DNA of 64,000 nt from UBA5436 sp050951845 (GTDB taxonomy: Bacteria; Bacillota; Clostridia; Saccharofermentanales; DTU023). Location of the stretch: NCBI GenBank assembly GCA_050951845.1, contig JBMNJV010000003.1, positions 1 through 64,000 on the forward strand. The letters are read 5' to 3'. Under the pieces are notes generated by a model. It saw nothing but the letters and a program-made list of their open reading frames with translations, was not told the origin of the DNA and made no database searches. Shown here one piece after another: positions 17,901-25,345 of this stretch. Both the position numbers and the translations under genes were made by a program. The stretch's first letter is position 1. Each line of letters opens with the position of its first letter.

Positions 17901-18095
17901 GAAAAAAGTGCTCCTGTAACGGAGGTCATTATCATGCTGGCCAGAGCCTTCCGGGCAAGTGTTACTGCTGAAGGAGTCGAAACAAAGGAACAGGTGAATT
18001 TTCTGAAAACCATTTACTGTGATGAAATACAAGGGTACTATTTTTCAAGGCCTCTGTCGTCTGAAGCACTGGAAGAATTTCTCAAAAAGGAATGA
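15000..18095 (+). CDS. Membrane c-di-GMP phosphodiesterase, paralog 2
   Basis: Protein of 1031 residues with the same layout as its neighbours. It starts GTG four bases after the stop of paralog 1, with GAGGTAGGATC as ribosome site inside the end of that gene, so the two are probably translationally coupled. The GGDEF signature is GEGDF (about 684) and the upstream motif is FDQATKLANRN, so it is degenerate. The EAL domain keeps IEALLRW (about 811), NLSVVQF, ELEITES, IDDFGSGYSS, RIKIDKDI and EGVE...QGYYF. It is the most divergent of the three throughout, sharing long DNA stretches with neither neighbour except short islands in the EAL part. The sensory GAF and membrane regions probably respond to a different signal from those of 1 and 3. 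Confidence 0.9.
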   Translation: MKYSLILSIVYYICGCFYMIFGAYALSSNTKSNANRLFLLTTSSLAIWSFTYSVANSAPTAESSAFWRCMSVFGWSFFHVLLLHFALILTKHKFQLNKPINIVILYLPALINVLLFAPFGYLAEKQYKMAPSDFGWRNLLPANIGQYWINIYYIVYTVITFILLVRWWKKLEPHTPLKRQVTYFLISILLPFIAGSMTDILPGVLGLTQIPRLTLIFMMLPTIFLYRILKKHGILIEKARIVYIPSDSVILPEESRLRLFETASVIFMIGAVGSFFTAYLIAGGNLKKELSLAFVVFVFGVFLRYMPYLTKNNTIQNTLFLITSVIGMSFFIITTIESGAVTVWAIYTVFLLFTVVLNSDIHAFIFLVATMITQVVIWIIYPKVYTVIDSAQYMKRIFIIVLSFYAVRYLANEYSSKLQGYQRFAKEQELLEIISANFISINRENIKEKIDEMMEISAEILKFDNAYLFEFDADYENATIFNMYEKDIEIKSSHFHPGMKFKTADFPEVETLITQNTPLLCEDVTSIPADEAEDQRNFFLSRGINSFFALPITIDEKTVGLFVIEYIDRSDKRFTESRLHFLKIIANILGDARKKIFYEERLYYFAYFDQATKLANRNLLKKRLEIILYNRKESEKVAILDIEIENLRMLKDTFGNDIGEQIMIKTAMILNNLFEECCEISRTGEGDFVVVLPNVKNTKQIEECVNSIVESFFHPVSIEIGIEALFVMVRIGISVYPDDGTDADTLLKNADLAGYEARNADKRFLFYNNQMEKDIAENTLFTNRLFNSLKNEEFSLEFQPQVSCETGKTVGIEALLRWTTEDNQRVPPDRFIPMLEQTGLIYDVGLWVLEQALQELYRLQAKGFSPLRISVNLSVVQFEGKDFIPDFTRIIKESRVDPKYIELEITESVFSEKPENTLEKLHKLKELGVKIAIDDFGSGYSSLNRLKLVPFDRIKIDKDIIDHIDLYEKSAPVTEVIIMLARAFRASVTAEGVETKEQVNFLKTIYCDEIQGYYFSRPLSSEALEEFLKKE

Positions 18096-18401
18096 TCCAA
18101 GCACTTTGACTAATTGCTTAGCCGCTATCTATTATAGAGAGGGGAATTACTATCCGATTTAATATTACAGCAAAATACAGCAAAACCTGATATTGCCAAA
18201 AATCAATTCTGCAGCTATGCTCAGGTTTATATGATAGAATGAAAACAGTTTTTCAAAGCCGGAAGAAATTTGGTTTGTCATTATGCATGCCATCGCAAAC
18301 ATGAGAAAAACAAAAAACACTTAAAAATTGAAAAAAGCTGAAAAAACAGATGAAATTTGCGATAGGCGGCAACTAAAGACTCTACCTTGGAGGTTAGGGA
18401 C
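18096..18401. other. Intergenic region between paralogs 2 and 3
   Basis: A 306-base gap; no gene seen. It contains CAGCAAAATACAGCAAAACCTG and A-rich tracts. The presence of a gap here and none between paralogs 1 and 2 suggests paralog 3 has its own promoter. I looked for a c-di-GMP riboswitch core and did not recognise one. Confidence 0.5.
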
Positions 18402-21400
18402 GTGAAATATAGTCTCATCTTATCAATATTATTTTATATTTGCGGTTGTTTTTATATGATTTTCGGCGCATATATAGTAGTTGCCAATGTAAAAAGTAAT
18501 GTTAATAAGCTGTTTGTATTTATGACAAGTACATTGGCAGTTTGGTCATTTGCATTCTCCTTTTCAACCTCGGCTCCTACAGCGGAATCAAGTGCATTTT
18601 GGGGATGTGTCTCCGTTTTCGGCTGGGGAGTTTTTTACAGCGTTATGTTCCGCTTTGTGCTGATTCTGACAAAAGCCAGGCGCCGATTAAACAAGTGGGT
18701 TAGACTTGCTGTAATCTATGTGCCAGCTCTTATAAATATCATCCTGTTTGCACCCTTCGGATTTCTCGGGACAAAACAATTCCGATTGGTGCAAAGCGAT
18801 TTCGGATGGGTAAATACACTTCCCATCAATATGGGGAATATTTGGTTTATCGTATACTACTCTGTTTTCACGATTGGAATTCTTATATTGATTATTCGCT
18901 GGATAAAAAGAATTGAGCCTGATAACCCTCTGAAGCGGCAGGCAATATATTTCTTAATATCTGCAATGTTCCCCCTCTTCATGGGAGTATCAACGGAGAC
19001 AATACCCGACCTTCTCGGCATAACCTCTCTTCCCAAGTTGACCGTTATATTTTTGATGGTTCCCGTGATATCACTGTTTTCATTGTTGAAAAAAATCAAT
19101 ATGCTCATCGAAAAAAGCAGGGAAAAAACCGTGTTTCGGGAATCTGAAGAATTGCTGGAAGAAGAGAGACTACGCTTGTTTCAAACGGTAGCGGCGGTAT
19201 TTACAATTGGTGCTGCAATAACCTTTTTAGTTAGATATTTCGGTGTGAAAAAACCGTTGACCGATGAGCTTTTGCTCGCTGCTGTTTTATTATCATCCGG
19301 AATACTTGTAAGAATTATACCGTATATAACGAAAAAGCATACTATTCAGAATGCCTTGTTTCAAACAGTAAGCACGTTAAGCATTTTGTTTTTTTTGAAG
19401 GCAAACACTGATACAGGAGCGTTGACGATATGGTCGATATATATATTGTTCCTCCTGTTCACTGTTGTTCTTGATAGTAAAATTCATGCCATTGTCTTTA
19501 CTATATTGATGGTAATAATTCAGATTGTTTTCTGGATATTTTATCCGGAAGTAGCTGTCACCATCGATGGAAATGAATATATATCAAGAGTTGCTATTAT
19601 TATCCTTTCTTATTTCGCTGTGCGGTATCTTACAGCCGAATACGCTTCAAAAGTAGAGGCATACAAAAAGTTTGCAAAAGAACAGGAAGTGCTTGAACAA
19701 ATTTCTACCAATTTTATTTCAGTTAATAGAGAAAATGCTAAAGAGAAAATAGAGGAAATGTTCAAGATGTCGGTTGAGACACTTGGATTTGATAATGCAT
19801 ATTTAATCGGATTCAGCGAGGATTTTGAAGATGCCAACGTTTTCAGTACATATACGAAAGAATATGCGGATGGGTCATTTCCCTATTATTCGGGAATGAA
19901 AATTAAGATGGCCACTTTACCCGTGGCCAAAGCTCTGATTGCTCAGGGCACACCCTTAATATGTGAAGACATCAAAAATACTTTCCGCGATGGATGTGGA
20001 GAGGCAAGAAACTTCCTAATCTCAAGAGGAATTAACTCTTTTTATGCACTGCCGTTAACAATAGGAGAAGAACAGCCAATAGATGGAATGCTTGTCATTG
20101 AATATTATGAGCGGAGTAAAGAAAGCCTTAGAGAAAGTCGGTTATACTTTTTAAACATAATTGTAAATATGTTGAGAGATACAAGGCAAAAGATCTTGTA
20201 CGAAGAAATGCTATATAATTTCGCATATTTTGATGAAACCACAAAATTGGCGAACAGGAATATGCTGAAAAAAAGGCTGGAGCAAATCATAGATGCCAGA
20301 AAAGGGTCAGAGAAAATCGCCGTTTTAGGTATTGAGATAGAGAACCTCAGGATGATAAAGGATACGTTCGGTCACGATACAGGGGAACAGATCATGATAG
20401 AGGCGGCGAAAAATCTTGATAATCTGCTGGAGAACTGTTGTGATATCTCACGGAAAGCTGAAGGAGAGTTTGTTGTTGTTCTGCCTGATGCAGAAAATAC
20501 TAAACAAATAAAGAAGTGTGCAAAAAGACTGCTTGATTCTTTTTCTCATCCTGTATCAACCAGGACGGGAATAGAAGCATTATTTGTTGTTGTTCATATG
20601 GGCATATCCATATATCCGGATGATGGAAGAGATGCTGATACTCTCTTGAAGAATACCGATCTGGCAGTCTATCAAGCGAAAAATACGAATGAGGATATTG
20701 TTTTCTATACAGAACTCCTGGAAAACAATATTGCGGAAACTACATTGTTCACGAACAGGTTATTCAAATCGTTGCAAAACGAAGAGTTTTTCCTGGAGTT
20801 TCAACCTCAGATTAACTGTGAAACGGGGCAAATAGTCGGGATTGAAGCTTTGCTCAGATGGACGATTGACGGTACTGAGCGGGTACCGCCGGACAGATTT
20901 ATCCCCATACTGGAGCACACGGGACTGATTTATGATGTGGGTCTCTGGGTGCTGGAACAAGCGCTTCAAGAGCATAACAGACTCATAGCCAAGGGTTTTC
21001 CGCCACTTCGCGTTTCCGTAAACTTATCGGTTGTACAATTCCAAAGAGAAGAATTCATTCCTGATTTTGCAAAAATTATAGAGGAAAGCGGGGCAGATCC
21101 GAAGTATATTGAGCTGGAGATTACGGAAAGCTTGTTCTCTAAGGATCCTGAAGATGTACTTAATAAAATATATAAATTGAAAGAGTTGGGAATAAGTATT
21201 GCCATCGATGATTTCGGCAAAGGCTACTCCTCATTAAACCGGTTGAAATTAGTGCCTTTTGACAGATTAAAAATAGATAAAGAGATCATAGATTATATCG
21301 ATATAGACAGAAAAACAGCTCCCTTAACTGAAATTATAATTTTATTAGCCCGAACCTTCAAGGCGGGTATTACCGCCGAAGGTGTGGAGATAAAGGAGCA

Positions 21401-21539
21401 GGCTGATTTTCTGAAGAGCATAGATTGCGATGAAATACAAGGCTACTATTATTCAAGGCCTCTGTCGTCTGAAGCACTGGAAGAATTCCTGAAAAACGAG
21501 ACCAATAATCCCGACTTAACGCAAAATACGATCCGATGA
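18402..21539 (+). CDS. Membrane c-di-GMP phosphodiesterase, paralog 3
   Basis: Start set at GTG 18402 rather than the TTG at 18387, because TTGGAGG is the ribosome site and the product then begins MKYSLILS like its paralogs; length 1045. Same domains: 7TM block, second helical block, GAF-like region, GGDEF with AEGEF (about 687), EAL with EALLRW (about 813), IDDFGKGYSS, RLKIDKEI and QGYYY. The C-terminal half, from LYEEMLYNFAYFDETTKLA to near the end, is almost identical to paralog 1 in protein and DNA, while the N-terminal half differs at many positions, pointing to gene conversion or a partial duplication. It has a short extra tail (ETNNPDLTQNTIR). Confidence 0.9.
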   Translation: MKYSLILSILFYICGCFYMIFGAYIVVANVKSNVNKLFVFMTSTLAVWSFAFSFSTSAPTAESSAFWGCVSVFGWGVFYSVMFRFVLILTKARRRLNKWVRLAVIYVPALINIILFAPFGFLGTKQFRLVQSDFGWVNTLPINMGNIWFIVYYSVFTIGILILIIRWIKRIEPDNPLKRQAIYFLISAMFPLFMGVSTETIPDLLGITSLPKLTVIFLMVPVISLFSLLKKINMLIEKSREKTVFRESEELLEEERLRLFQTVAAVFTIGAAITFLVRYFGVKKPLTDELLLAAVLLSSGILVRIIPYITKKHTIQNALFQTVSTLSILFFLKANTDTGALTIWSIYILFLLFTVVLDSKIHAIVFTILMVIIQIVFWIFYPEVAVTIDGNEYISRVAIIILSYFAVRYLTAEYASKVEAYKKFAKEQEVLEQISTNFISVNRENAKEKIEEMFKMSVETLGFDNAYLIGFSEDFEDANVFSTYTKEYADGSFPYYSGMKIKMATLPVAKALIAQGTPLICEDIKNTFRDGCGEARNFLISRGINSFYALPLTIGEEQPIDGMLVIEYYERSKESLRESRLYFLNIIVNMLRDTRQKILYEEMLYNFAYFDETTKLANRNMLKKRLEQIIDARKGSEKIAVLGIEIENLRMIKDTFGHDTGEQIMIEAAKNLDNLLENCCDISRKAEGEFVVVLPDAENTKQIKKCAKRLLDSFSHPVSTRTGIEALFVVVHMGISIYPDDGRDADTLLKNTDLAVYQAKNTNEDIVFYTELLENNIAETTLFTNRLFKSLQNEEFFLEFQPQINCETGQIVGIEALLRWTIDGTERVPPDRFIPILEHTGLIYDVGLWVLEQALQEHNRLIAKGFPPLRVSVNLSVVQFQREEFIPDFAKIIEESGADPKYIELEITESLFSKDPEDVLNKIYKLKELGISIAIDDFGKGYSSLNRLKLVPFDRLKIDKEIIDYIDIDRKTAPLTEIIILLARTFKAGITAEGVEIKEQADFLKSIDCDEIQGYYYSRPLSSEALEEFLKNETNNPDLTQNTIR

Positions 21540-21641
21540 AAAGACCTGACCGGTTCTATAATTCACCGGTTGTTTTGTCAGTATTGTCTCCTGTTTAAGT
21601 TATTTATTGAAGAGATGAAACATACAATAGGAACAGCATAT

Positions 21642-22406
21642 ATGGTTTTAAGAAAAATGTTTACAAGAAAAATGTTTACAAAAAAAATGTTTACAAAAAT
21701 TATCTGTTTTCTGTGTTTGTTGTGTCTTATAGGATGTACAGACAAAACGGCCGGCACAGATTACACGGATAAACAGACAACAAACAAGGACAGCTTAACA
21801 ACCAAACAGACGACATCAAATAAGGAAAGCTTAACAACCAAACAGAAGACAACAAACCGGGAAAGTCTAACATCTGACAAGGAAAGCATAACAACCAAAC
21901 AGACAACAACAAACAAGGAAAATGTAACAACCAATAAGGAAAGCTTAACAAAAATGATTAAAATTAATAATACAGGAGACGGTGTTATTGTTGATGATCT
22001 TTTGGAGTGTGTTGAAATGCTTGGTAAAACAGCTGCAGATATAGGTATTCCAAGCAAAGTTATCAACGATGAAAGCAAATACTACATCAAGACATACATT
22101 GATGGAAATATTTTTGGCACAGAAGATTACGGGATATTGCATTTTGATGATATGGGAAGTACGAAGGATGATTATCTTGCGAAAAGCATCTGGATACATG
22201 TCAAAAATGTAGGATATGAAGAATGCAAAAGACAACTCTCTATAAAATTCGGCAACCCGATTGAAGAGGGTGAGAACCCTTTTGTTGAAGTCGATGGGGG
22301 AGCAGTGACGTGGGCCTTGTATAAGTTTCAGGACATTGAGATAAGACTCTCTTCTGCCAGTCAAAGAGACTATATCGAAATAGATATAGAAAAATTTACA
22401 GATTAA
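21642..22406 (+). CDS. Lipoprotein with Thr/Lys repeat linker
   Basis: The start is best placed at ATG 21642 behind AGGAACAG, giving 254 residues. The N-terminus is a tandemly repeated MFTKK segment, a hydrophobic core and a lipobox ending LIGC (Cys 32), so it is a lipid-anchored exported protein. Residues 35-100 form a low-complexity spacer of KQTTTNKESLTT units. The remaining about 150 residues (from VDDLLECVEMLGKTAADIGI) look like a compact globular domain; the pattern LLGKxxADIGIP recalls small lipoprotein domains of unknown function found in clostridia. It follows the phosphodiesterase genes, but no functional link is evident. Confidence 0.75.
   Translation: MVLRKMFTRKMFTKKMFTKIICFLCLLCLIGCTDKTAGTDYTDKQTTNKDSLTTKQTTSNKESLTTKQKTTNRESLTSDKESITTKQTTTNKENVTTNKESLTKMIKINNTGDGVIVDDLLECVEMLGKTAADIGIPSKVINDESKYYIKTYIDGNIFGTEDYGILHFDDMGSTKDDYLAKSIWIHVKNVGYEECKRQLSIKFGNPIEEGENPFVEVDGGAVTWALYKFQDIEIRLSSASQRDYIEIDIEKFTD
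21651..21700. repeat. 15-base coding tandem repeat
   Basis: AAAATGTTTACAAGA / AAAATGTTTACAAAA occurs three times in phase within the signal-peptide region of the lipoprotein, each copy adding a possible ATG start. Confidence 0.75.
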
Positions 22407-22651
22407 TTACGACTGAAGACAAGAGCCGAGCAATACGGTTTGGAAATCGTTGTTTTCGAGGGTGAGTAAAGTAATAACAGAATAGAGTGTTGTTCAATAA
22501 TATGAATAAATTGCTCATCATCTCCCAAATTAATAGTATCGTATGAATGGAAAACTAATGGGTAGAAACTTTAATTTGAGAAAGCTGTGTCTGGTTTAAA
22601 TCTAAATCTTTAAGAGTGTTTTTTTACTATTGTGGTCGCAGGTGAAAATAA

Positions 22652-23521
22652 ATGATAAATAAGTTTATGAAGAAATTCAGTGAAAAAGCATATTTAAAAG
22701 ATATAGCCAGAATTGATTTATCTAAATTTGATAGCAATATAAAAGCATTAAAAGATGTCAGCTATATAAACGATAACTCAATTGAACATAAATTAGATAT
22801 TTTTTATAAAAATAATAATGAATTAAAACCGATTCTAATTGATATACACGGTGGCGGATTTATATCCGGCTCTAAAGAAATGGATTCTTTATTTGCCAAT
22901 TATCTTGCTCAAAGAGGCTTTGTGGTTTTTACTTTAAACTACAGGCTGGCATATCCGGCTATTACTGTATTTGATCAAATAAAAGATATATCTGATGCAG
23001 TTAAATGGATTATTTCGAATGCTGAAAAATATGAAGGTAATATTGATGCAATGTATATAGCCGGTCATTCAGCCGGCGGAGTTTTGGCAATTGCAGAATC
23101 ATTATTATGTAATGATAAAAACATGCGAGCTGATTTTAATTTAGACGATAGAAATTATAAATATAACGGTATTATTCTTGATTGTGGTGCAATGCATTTT
23201 TATGTCAAAAATATTGCATATTGGGGAATGAGAAATATGGTATTCCCAAAAGGCTATAAAAAAATGGATAAATATCAATATTTGATTTTTGAAAAGAATA
23301 GTAAATTGTCAACTTTACCTGAAACTGTCTTGTTAACAAATGAAAAAGATGAATTAAAGAAAATGACATATTATTTTAAAAAAGTTCTAGATAATAATTA
23401 TGTTGATAATAGATTATTTGATATTGGAACTGCTGGCCATATGGGAATAATTTTTGAACCATATACTGATGAAAATCAAGAAGTAATAGATAATATTCAA
23501 GAATATTTTGGAATTAAATAA
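22652..23521 (+). CDS. Alpha/beta hydrolase of the esterase/lipase (HGGG) type
   Basis: Protein of 289 residues with the oxyanion-hole motif HGGGF (66-70), nucleophile GHSAGG (Ser 140), an acidic residue in TNEKDEL (about 230) and the catalytic His in TAGHMG (about 270). This is the hormone-sensitive-lipase/BD-FAE-like family, which hydrolyses short-chain esters. No signal peptide. Base composition is markedly more A+T-rich than neighbouring genes (many AAT, AAA and TAT codons), suggesting a different origin. The ribosome site is weak (AGGTG 11 bases upstream). Confidence 0.85.
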   Translation: MINKFMKKFSEKAYLKDIARIDLSKFDSNIKALKDVSYINDNSIEHKLDIFYKNNNELKPILIDIHGGGFISGSKEMDSLFANYLAQRGFVVFTLNYRLAYPAITVFDQIKDISDAVKWIISNAEKYEGNIDAMYIAGHSAGGVLAIAESLLCNDKNMRADFNLDDRNYKYNGIILDCGAMHFYVKNIAYWGMRNMVFPKGYKKMDKYQYLIFEKNSKLSTLPETVLLTNEKDELKKMTYYFKKVLDNNYVDNRLFDIGTAGHMGIIFEPYTDENQEVIDNIQEYFGIK

Positions 23522-24083
23522 AAACAAGAAAATTTACGGAATAAACTTGTTCGCATAAATAATCTCCTGGTTTGTGTGATAACGCTATTACTATATAAGT
23601 CAAATTTTTGACACCTCAAAGACGGTTTACAGCCGTTTTTGCTCCGAGCTGTGCCAGAAATGACGGCGCTGTGAAACGAAATCCGCACAGCTGCAATTTT
23701 TGACACCTCAAAGACGGTATACAGTCGTTTTTGCTTCGGGCTGTGCCAGAAATGACAGCGCTGTGAAACGAAGTCCGCACAGCCGCAATTTTTGACACAT
23801 CGGAGTCGGTTTACAGCCGTTTTTATTCCGAGCTGTGCCAGAAATGACGGTGCTGTGAAACGAAATCCGCACAGCTGGAAATATTGGCATCACAAAAGCC
23901 GCAGAAGCGGAAATATTGGCATCACCAATTTCAAAAAGAAGCATAAATCAGAAAAGTAAGATATTGGTGAGAATTTTATTATGATAGTGCCAAATATGGA
24001 GTTTTAGGGGAAGAGTGGTAGCTTTTATTCTTTATTTACATCAAAATATATACATAATTAAAGTTTAGAATGGAGTTGATGAT
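23522..24083. other. Intergenic region dominated by repeat array C
   Basis: No gene. The 92-bp array fills about 23603-23900. It is followed by two copies of GGAAATATTGGCATCAC (about 23878 and 23909) and an AT-rich leader before the membrane-protein gene at 24084. Confidence 0.7.
23603..23900. repeat. 92-bp tandem repeat array C
   Basis: Three units, with the anchor TTTTTGACAC at 23605, 23697 and 23789, again exactly 92 bases apart. Each unit holds ACGGTTTACAGCCGT (small hairpin), GCTGTGCCAGAAATGACGG, and GCTGTG-AAACGAAATCCG-CACAGC, a perfect 6-bp hairpin. The order TGTGCCA...CTGTGAAACGAAATC...CACAG...TTTTTGACA parallels array B (TGTGTCA...CTGTGAATCGAAATC...CACAG...TTTTGACA), so the arrays are one family. 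Confidence 0.85.
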
Positions 24084-24848
24084 ATGGAAAGGATCAGATC
24101 TTTAGGCCGTTACCAAAAGGGAGTCTTGCTCATTGTGATTGTCATGATTCTGATTTTTACCGTGATTTATCCGATAACTTCAGCTCGCGAAGGTTTTGCA
24201 TACAAGGGTACCATCCTTATCCCGAATCAGGAAAATGGTAATACTATTTATTCCGGAAAGATCCAAGGTAAGCAAGCCCGCTTTTTCGTGTATGAAGATA
24301 AGACTGTCGAATTCCAATATGGTGATAAAACCTACGGTCCCTATACTGCCAAAGAGGACCAAACTGCAATCCCGAAGGATCTTGAGATGAGAGAGGAGAT
24401 GACTGGTGTAGAACTTCGTCAAGGAGAGAAAATTCTCTTTCGCGGGGGTGTGGAGAAGAATGGTGACGTCCGTATGCTGTTCAATGAAGATGGCAGTATT
24501 GAAGATATAAGTATTTCGGCGACAACAGATGATGGAATTGAATCGGACGGAAACGGGAATGTAAATGACCCGGTTGAGCCTCCCGTTTCTGCCATACTTG
24601 ACTTGATGGCCGGTCCCGAGCTGACTAATAAAGGTGAATGGTATGCATGGTTTGTCGGTGTATTCCTCTGCTTTGTCACAGCGATTTCTATTTTGTTTGC
24701 AGACAAGTTGTTTCGTTGGAATTTGATTTTTCTGATTCGCAATGCAGATCAGGCAGAACCATCAGGGTGGGAAATTATTCGTCGTCATGTCGTCTGGACT
24801 ATATTTCCTATTATAGCAATGATAGTATTTATCGCCGGTCTGCAATAA
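24084..24848 (+). CDS. Membrane protein of unknown function
   Basis: Protein of 254 residues with an N-terminal membrane helix (about 14-31), an exported-looking beta-rich domain (about 35-180) ending in an acidic linker (DDGIESDGNGNVNDPVEPP), then two helices near the C-terminus (about 200-220 and 235-253). I do not recognise a family. The repeated pattern of short strands (YSGKIQGKQARFFVYEDKTV, FQYGDKTYGPYTAKED) suggests a small beta sandwich outside the membrane. It has a GGAG-type ribosome site and stands alone. Confidence 0.65.
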   Translation: MERIRSLGRYQKGVLLIVIVMILIFTVIYPITSAREGFAYKGTILIPNQENGNTIYSGKIQGKQARFFVYEDKTVEFQYGDKTYGPYTAKEDQTAIPKDLEMREEMTGVELRQGEKILFRGGVEKNGDVRMLFNEDGSIEDISISATTDDGIESDGNGNVNDPVEPPVSAILDLMAGPELTNKGEWYAWFVGVFLCFVTAISILFADKLFRWNLIFLIRNADQAEPSGWEIIRRHVVWTIFPIIAMIVFIAGLQ

Positions 24849-25345
24849 CATAAATCCGGTTGTAGAAGTAAGCTTTTATCAGCTGATTTTCAGCAGGATA
24901 AAGTAAAATATAGAATTTTTTTCTGCAGTCTTTAAGGTGTTCTACTCTGACGACTTTTACAGAGGAAAAAATATGCGTGCGAAAGAAGAAACGTTAATTC
25001 CGTGATTGAAATCGAAAACTCCCAATAGTAAAATTATAAATAAAGTGACGAGTTGCAACTTAAACGCATGAACCGCTTACTTCAGCCGGATATTCCCAAT
25101 AGATGAACTGCTTCGGATCGGGACTTTGAGTTTATAAAGCACTTTGTCTAAGAGCGATGTGTGAATGCAAGTTTTCAGACGAGATAGGATCTTGTTCTTG
25201 ATTTGCAGGGAATAGCTTTTACTCAGTTTACGATGATCATAGACTGACTTTGTTCTATACTCTATCTAATAAACAATTTTTGAGTTGGCTATGCAATGTT
25301 TTAGCTATATAATTTTCTTAAAAGAAAGAGGAATAAGGAGGACTT
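24849..25345. other. Intergenic region, no gene recognised
   Basis: A 497-base stretch. Near its start a hairpin with arms CTTTTATCAGCTG and CAGCAGGATAAAG (24873-24903) may end the upstream transcript. The rest shows no coding sense on either strand that I can support, and the AAGGAGG ribosome site of the next gene lies at its end. Confidence 0.5.

Noticed and set aside
18096..18401. c-di-GMP riboswitch between the phosphodiesterase genes
   Set aside because: I searched for the conserved GEMM core by eye and could not find it; only A-rich sequence is visible.
18387..18401. TTG start of phosphodiesterase paralog 3
   Set aside because: TTGGAGG is the ribosome site; the paralogs begin at the GTG five codons later (18402).
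23497..23944. Minus-strand frames with repeated FHSAVISGTARSKNGCKPSL
   Set aside because: Translation of 92-bp array C; the non-triplet period and lack of starts argue against coding.
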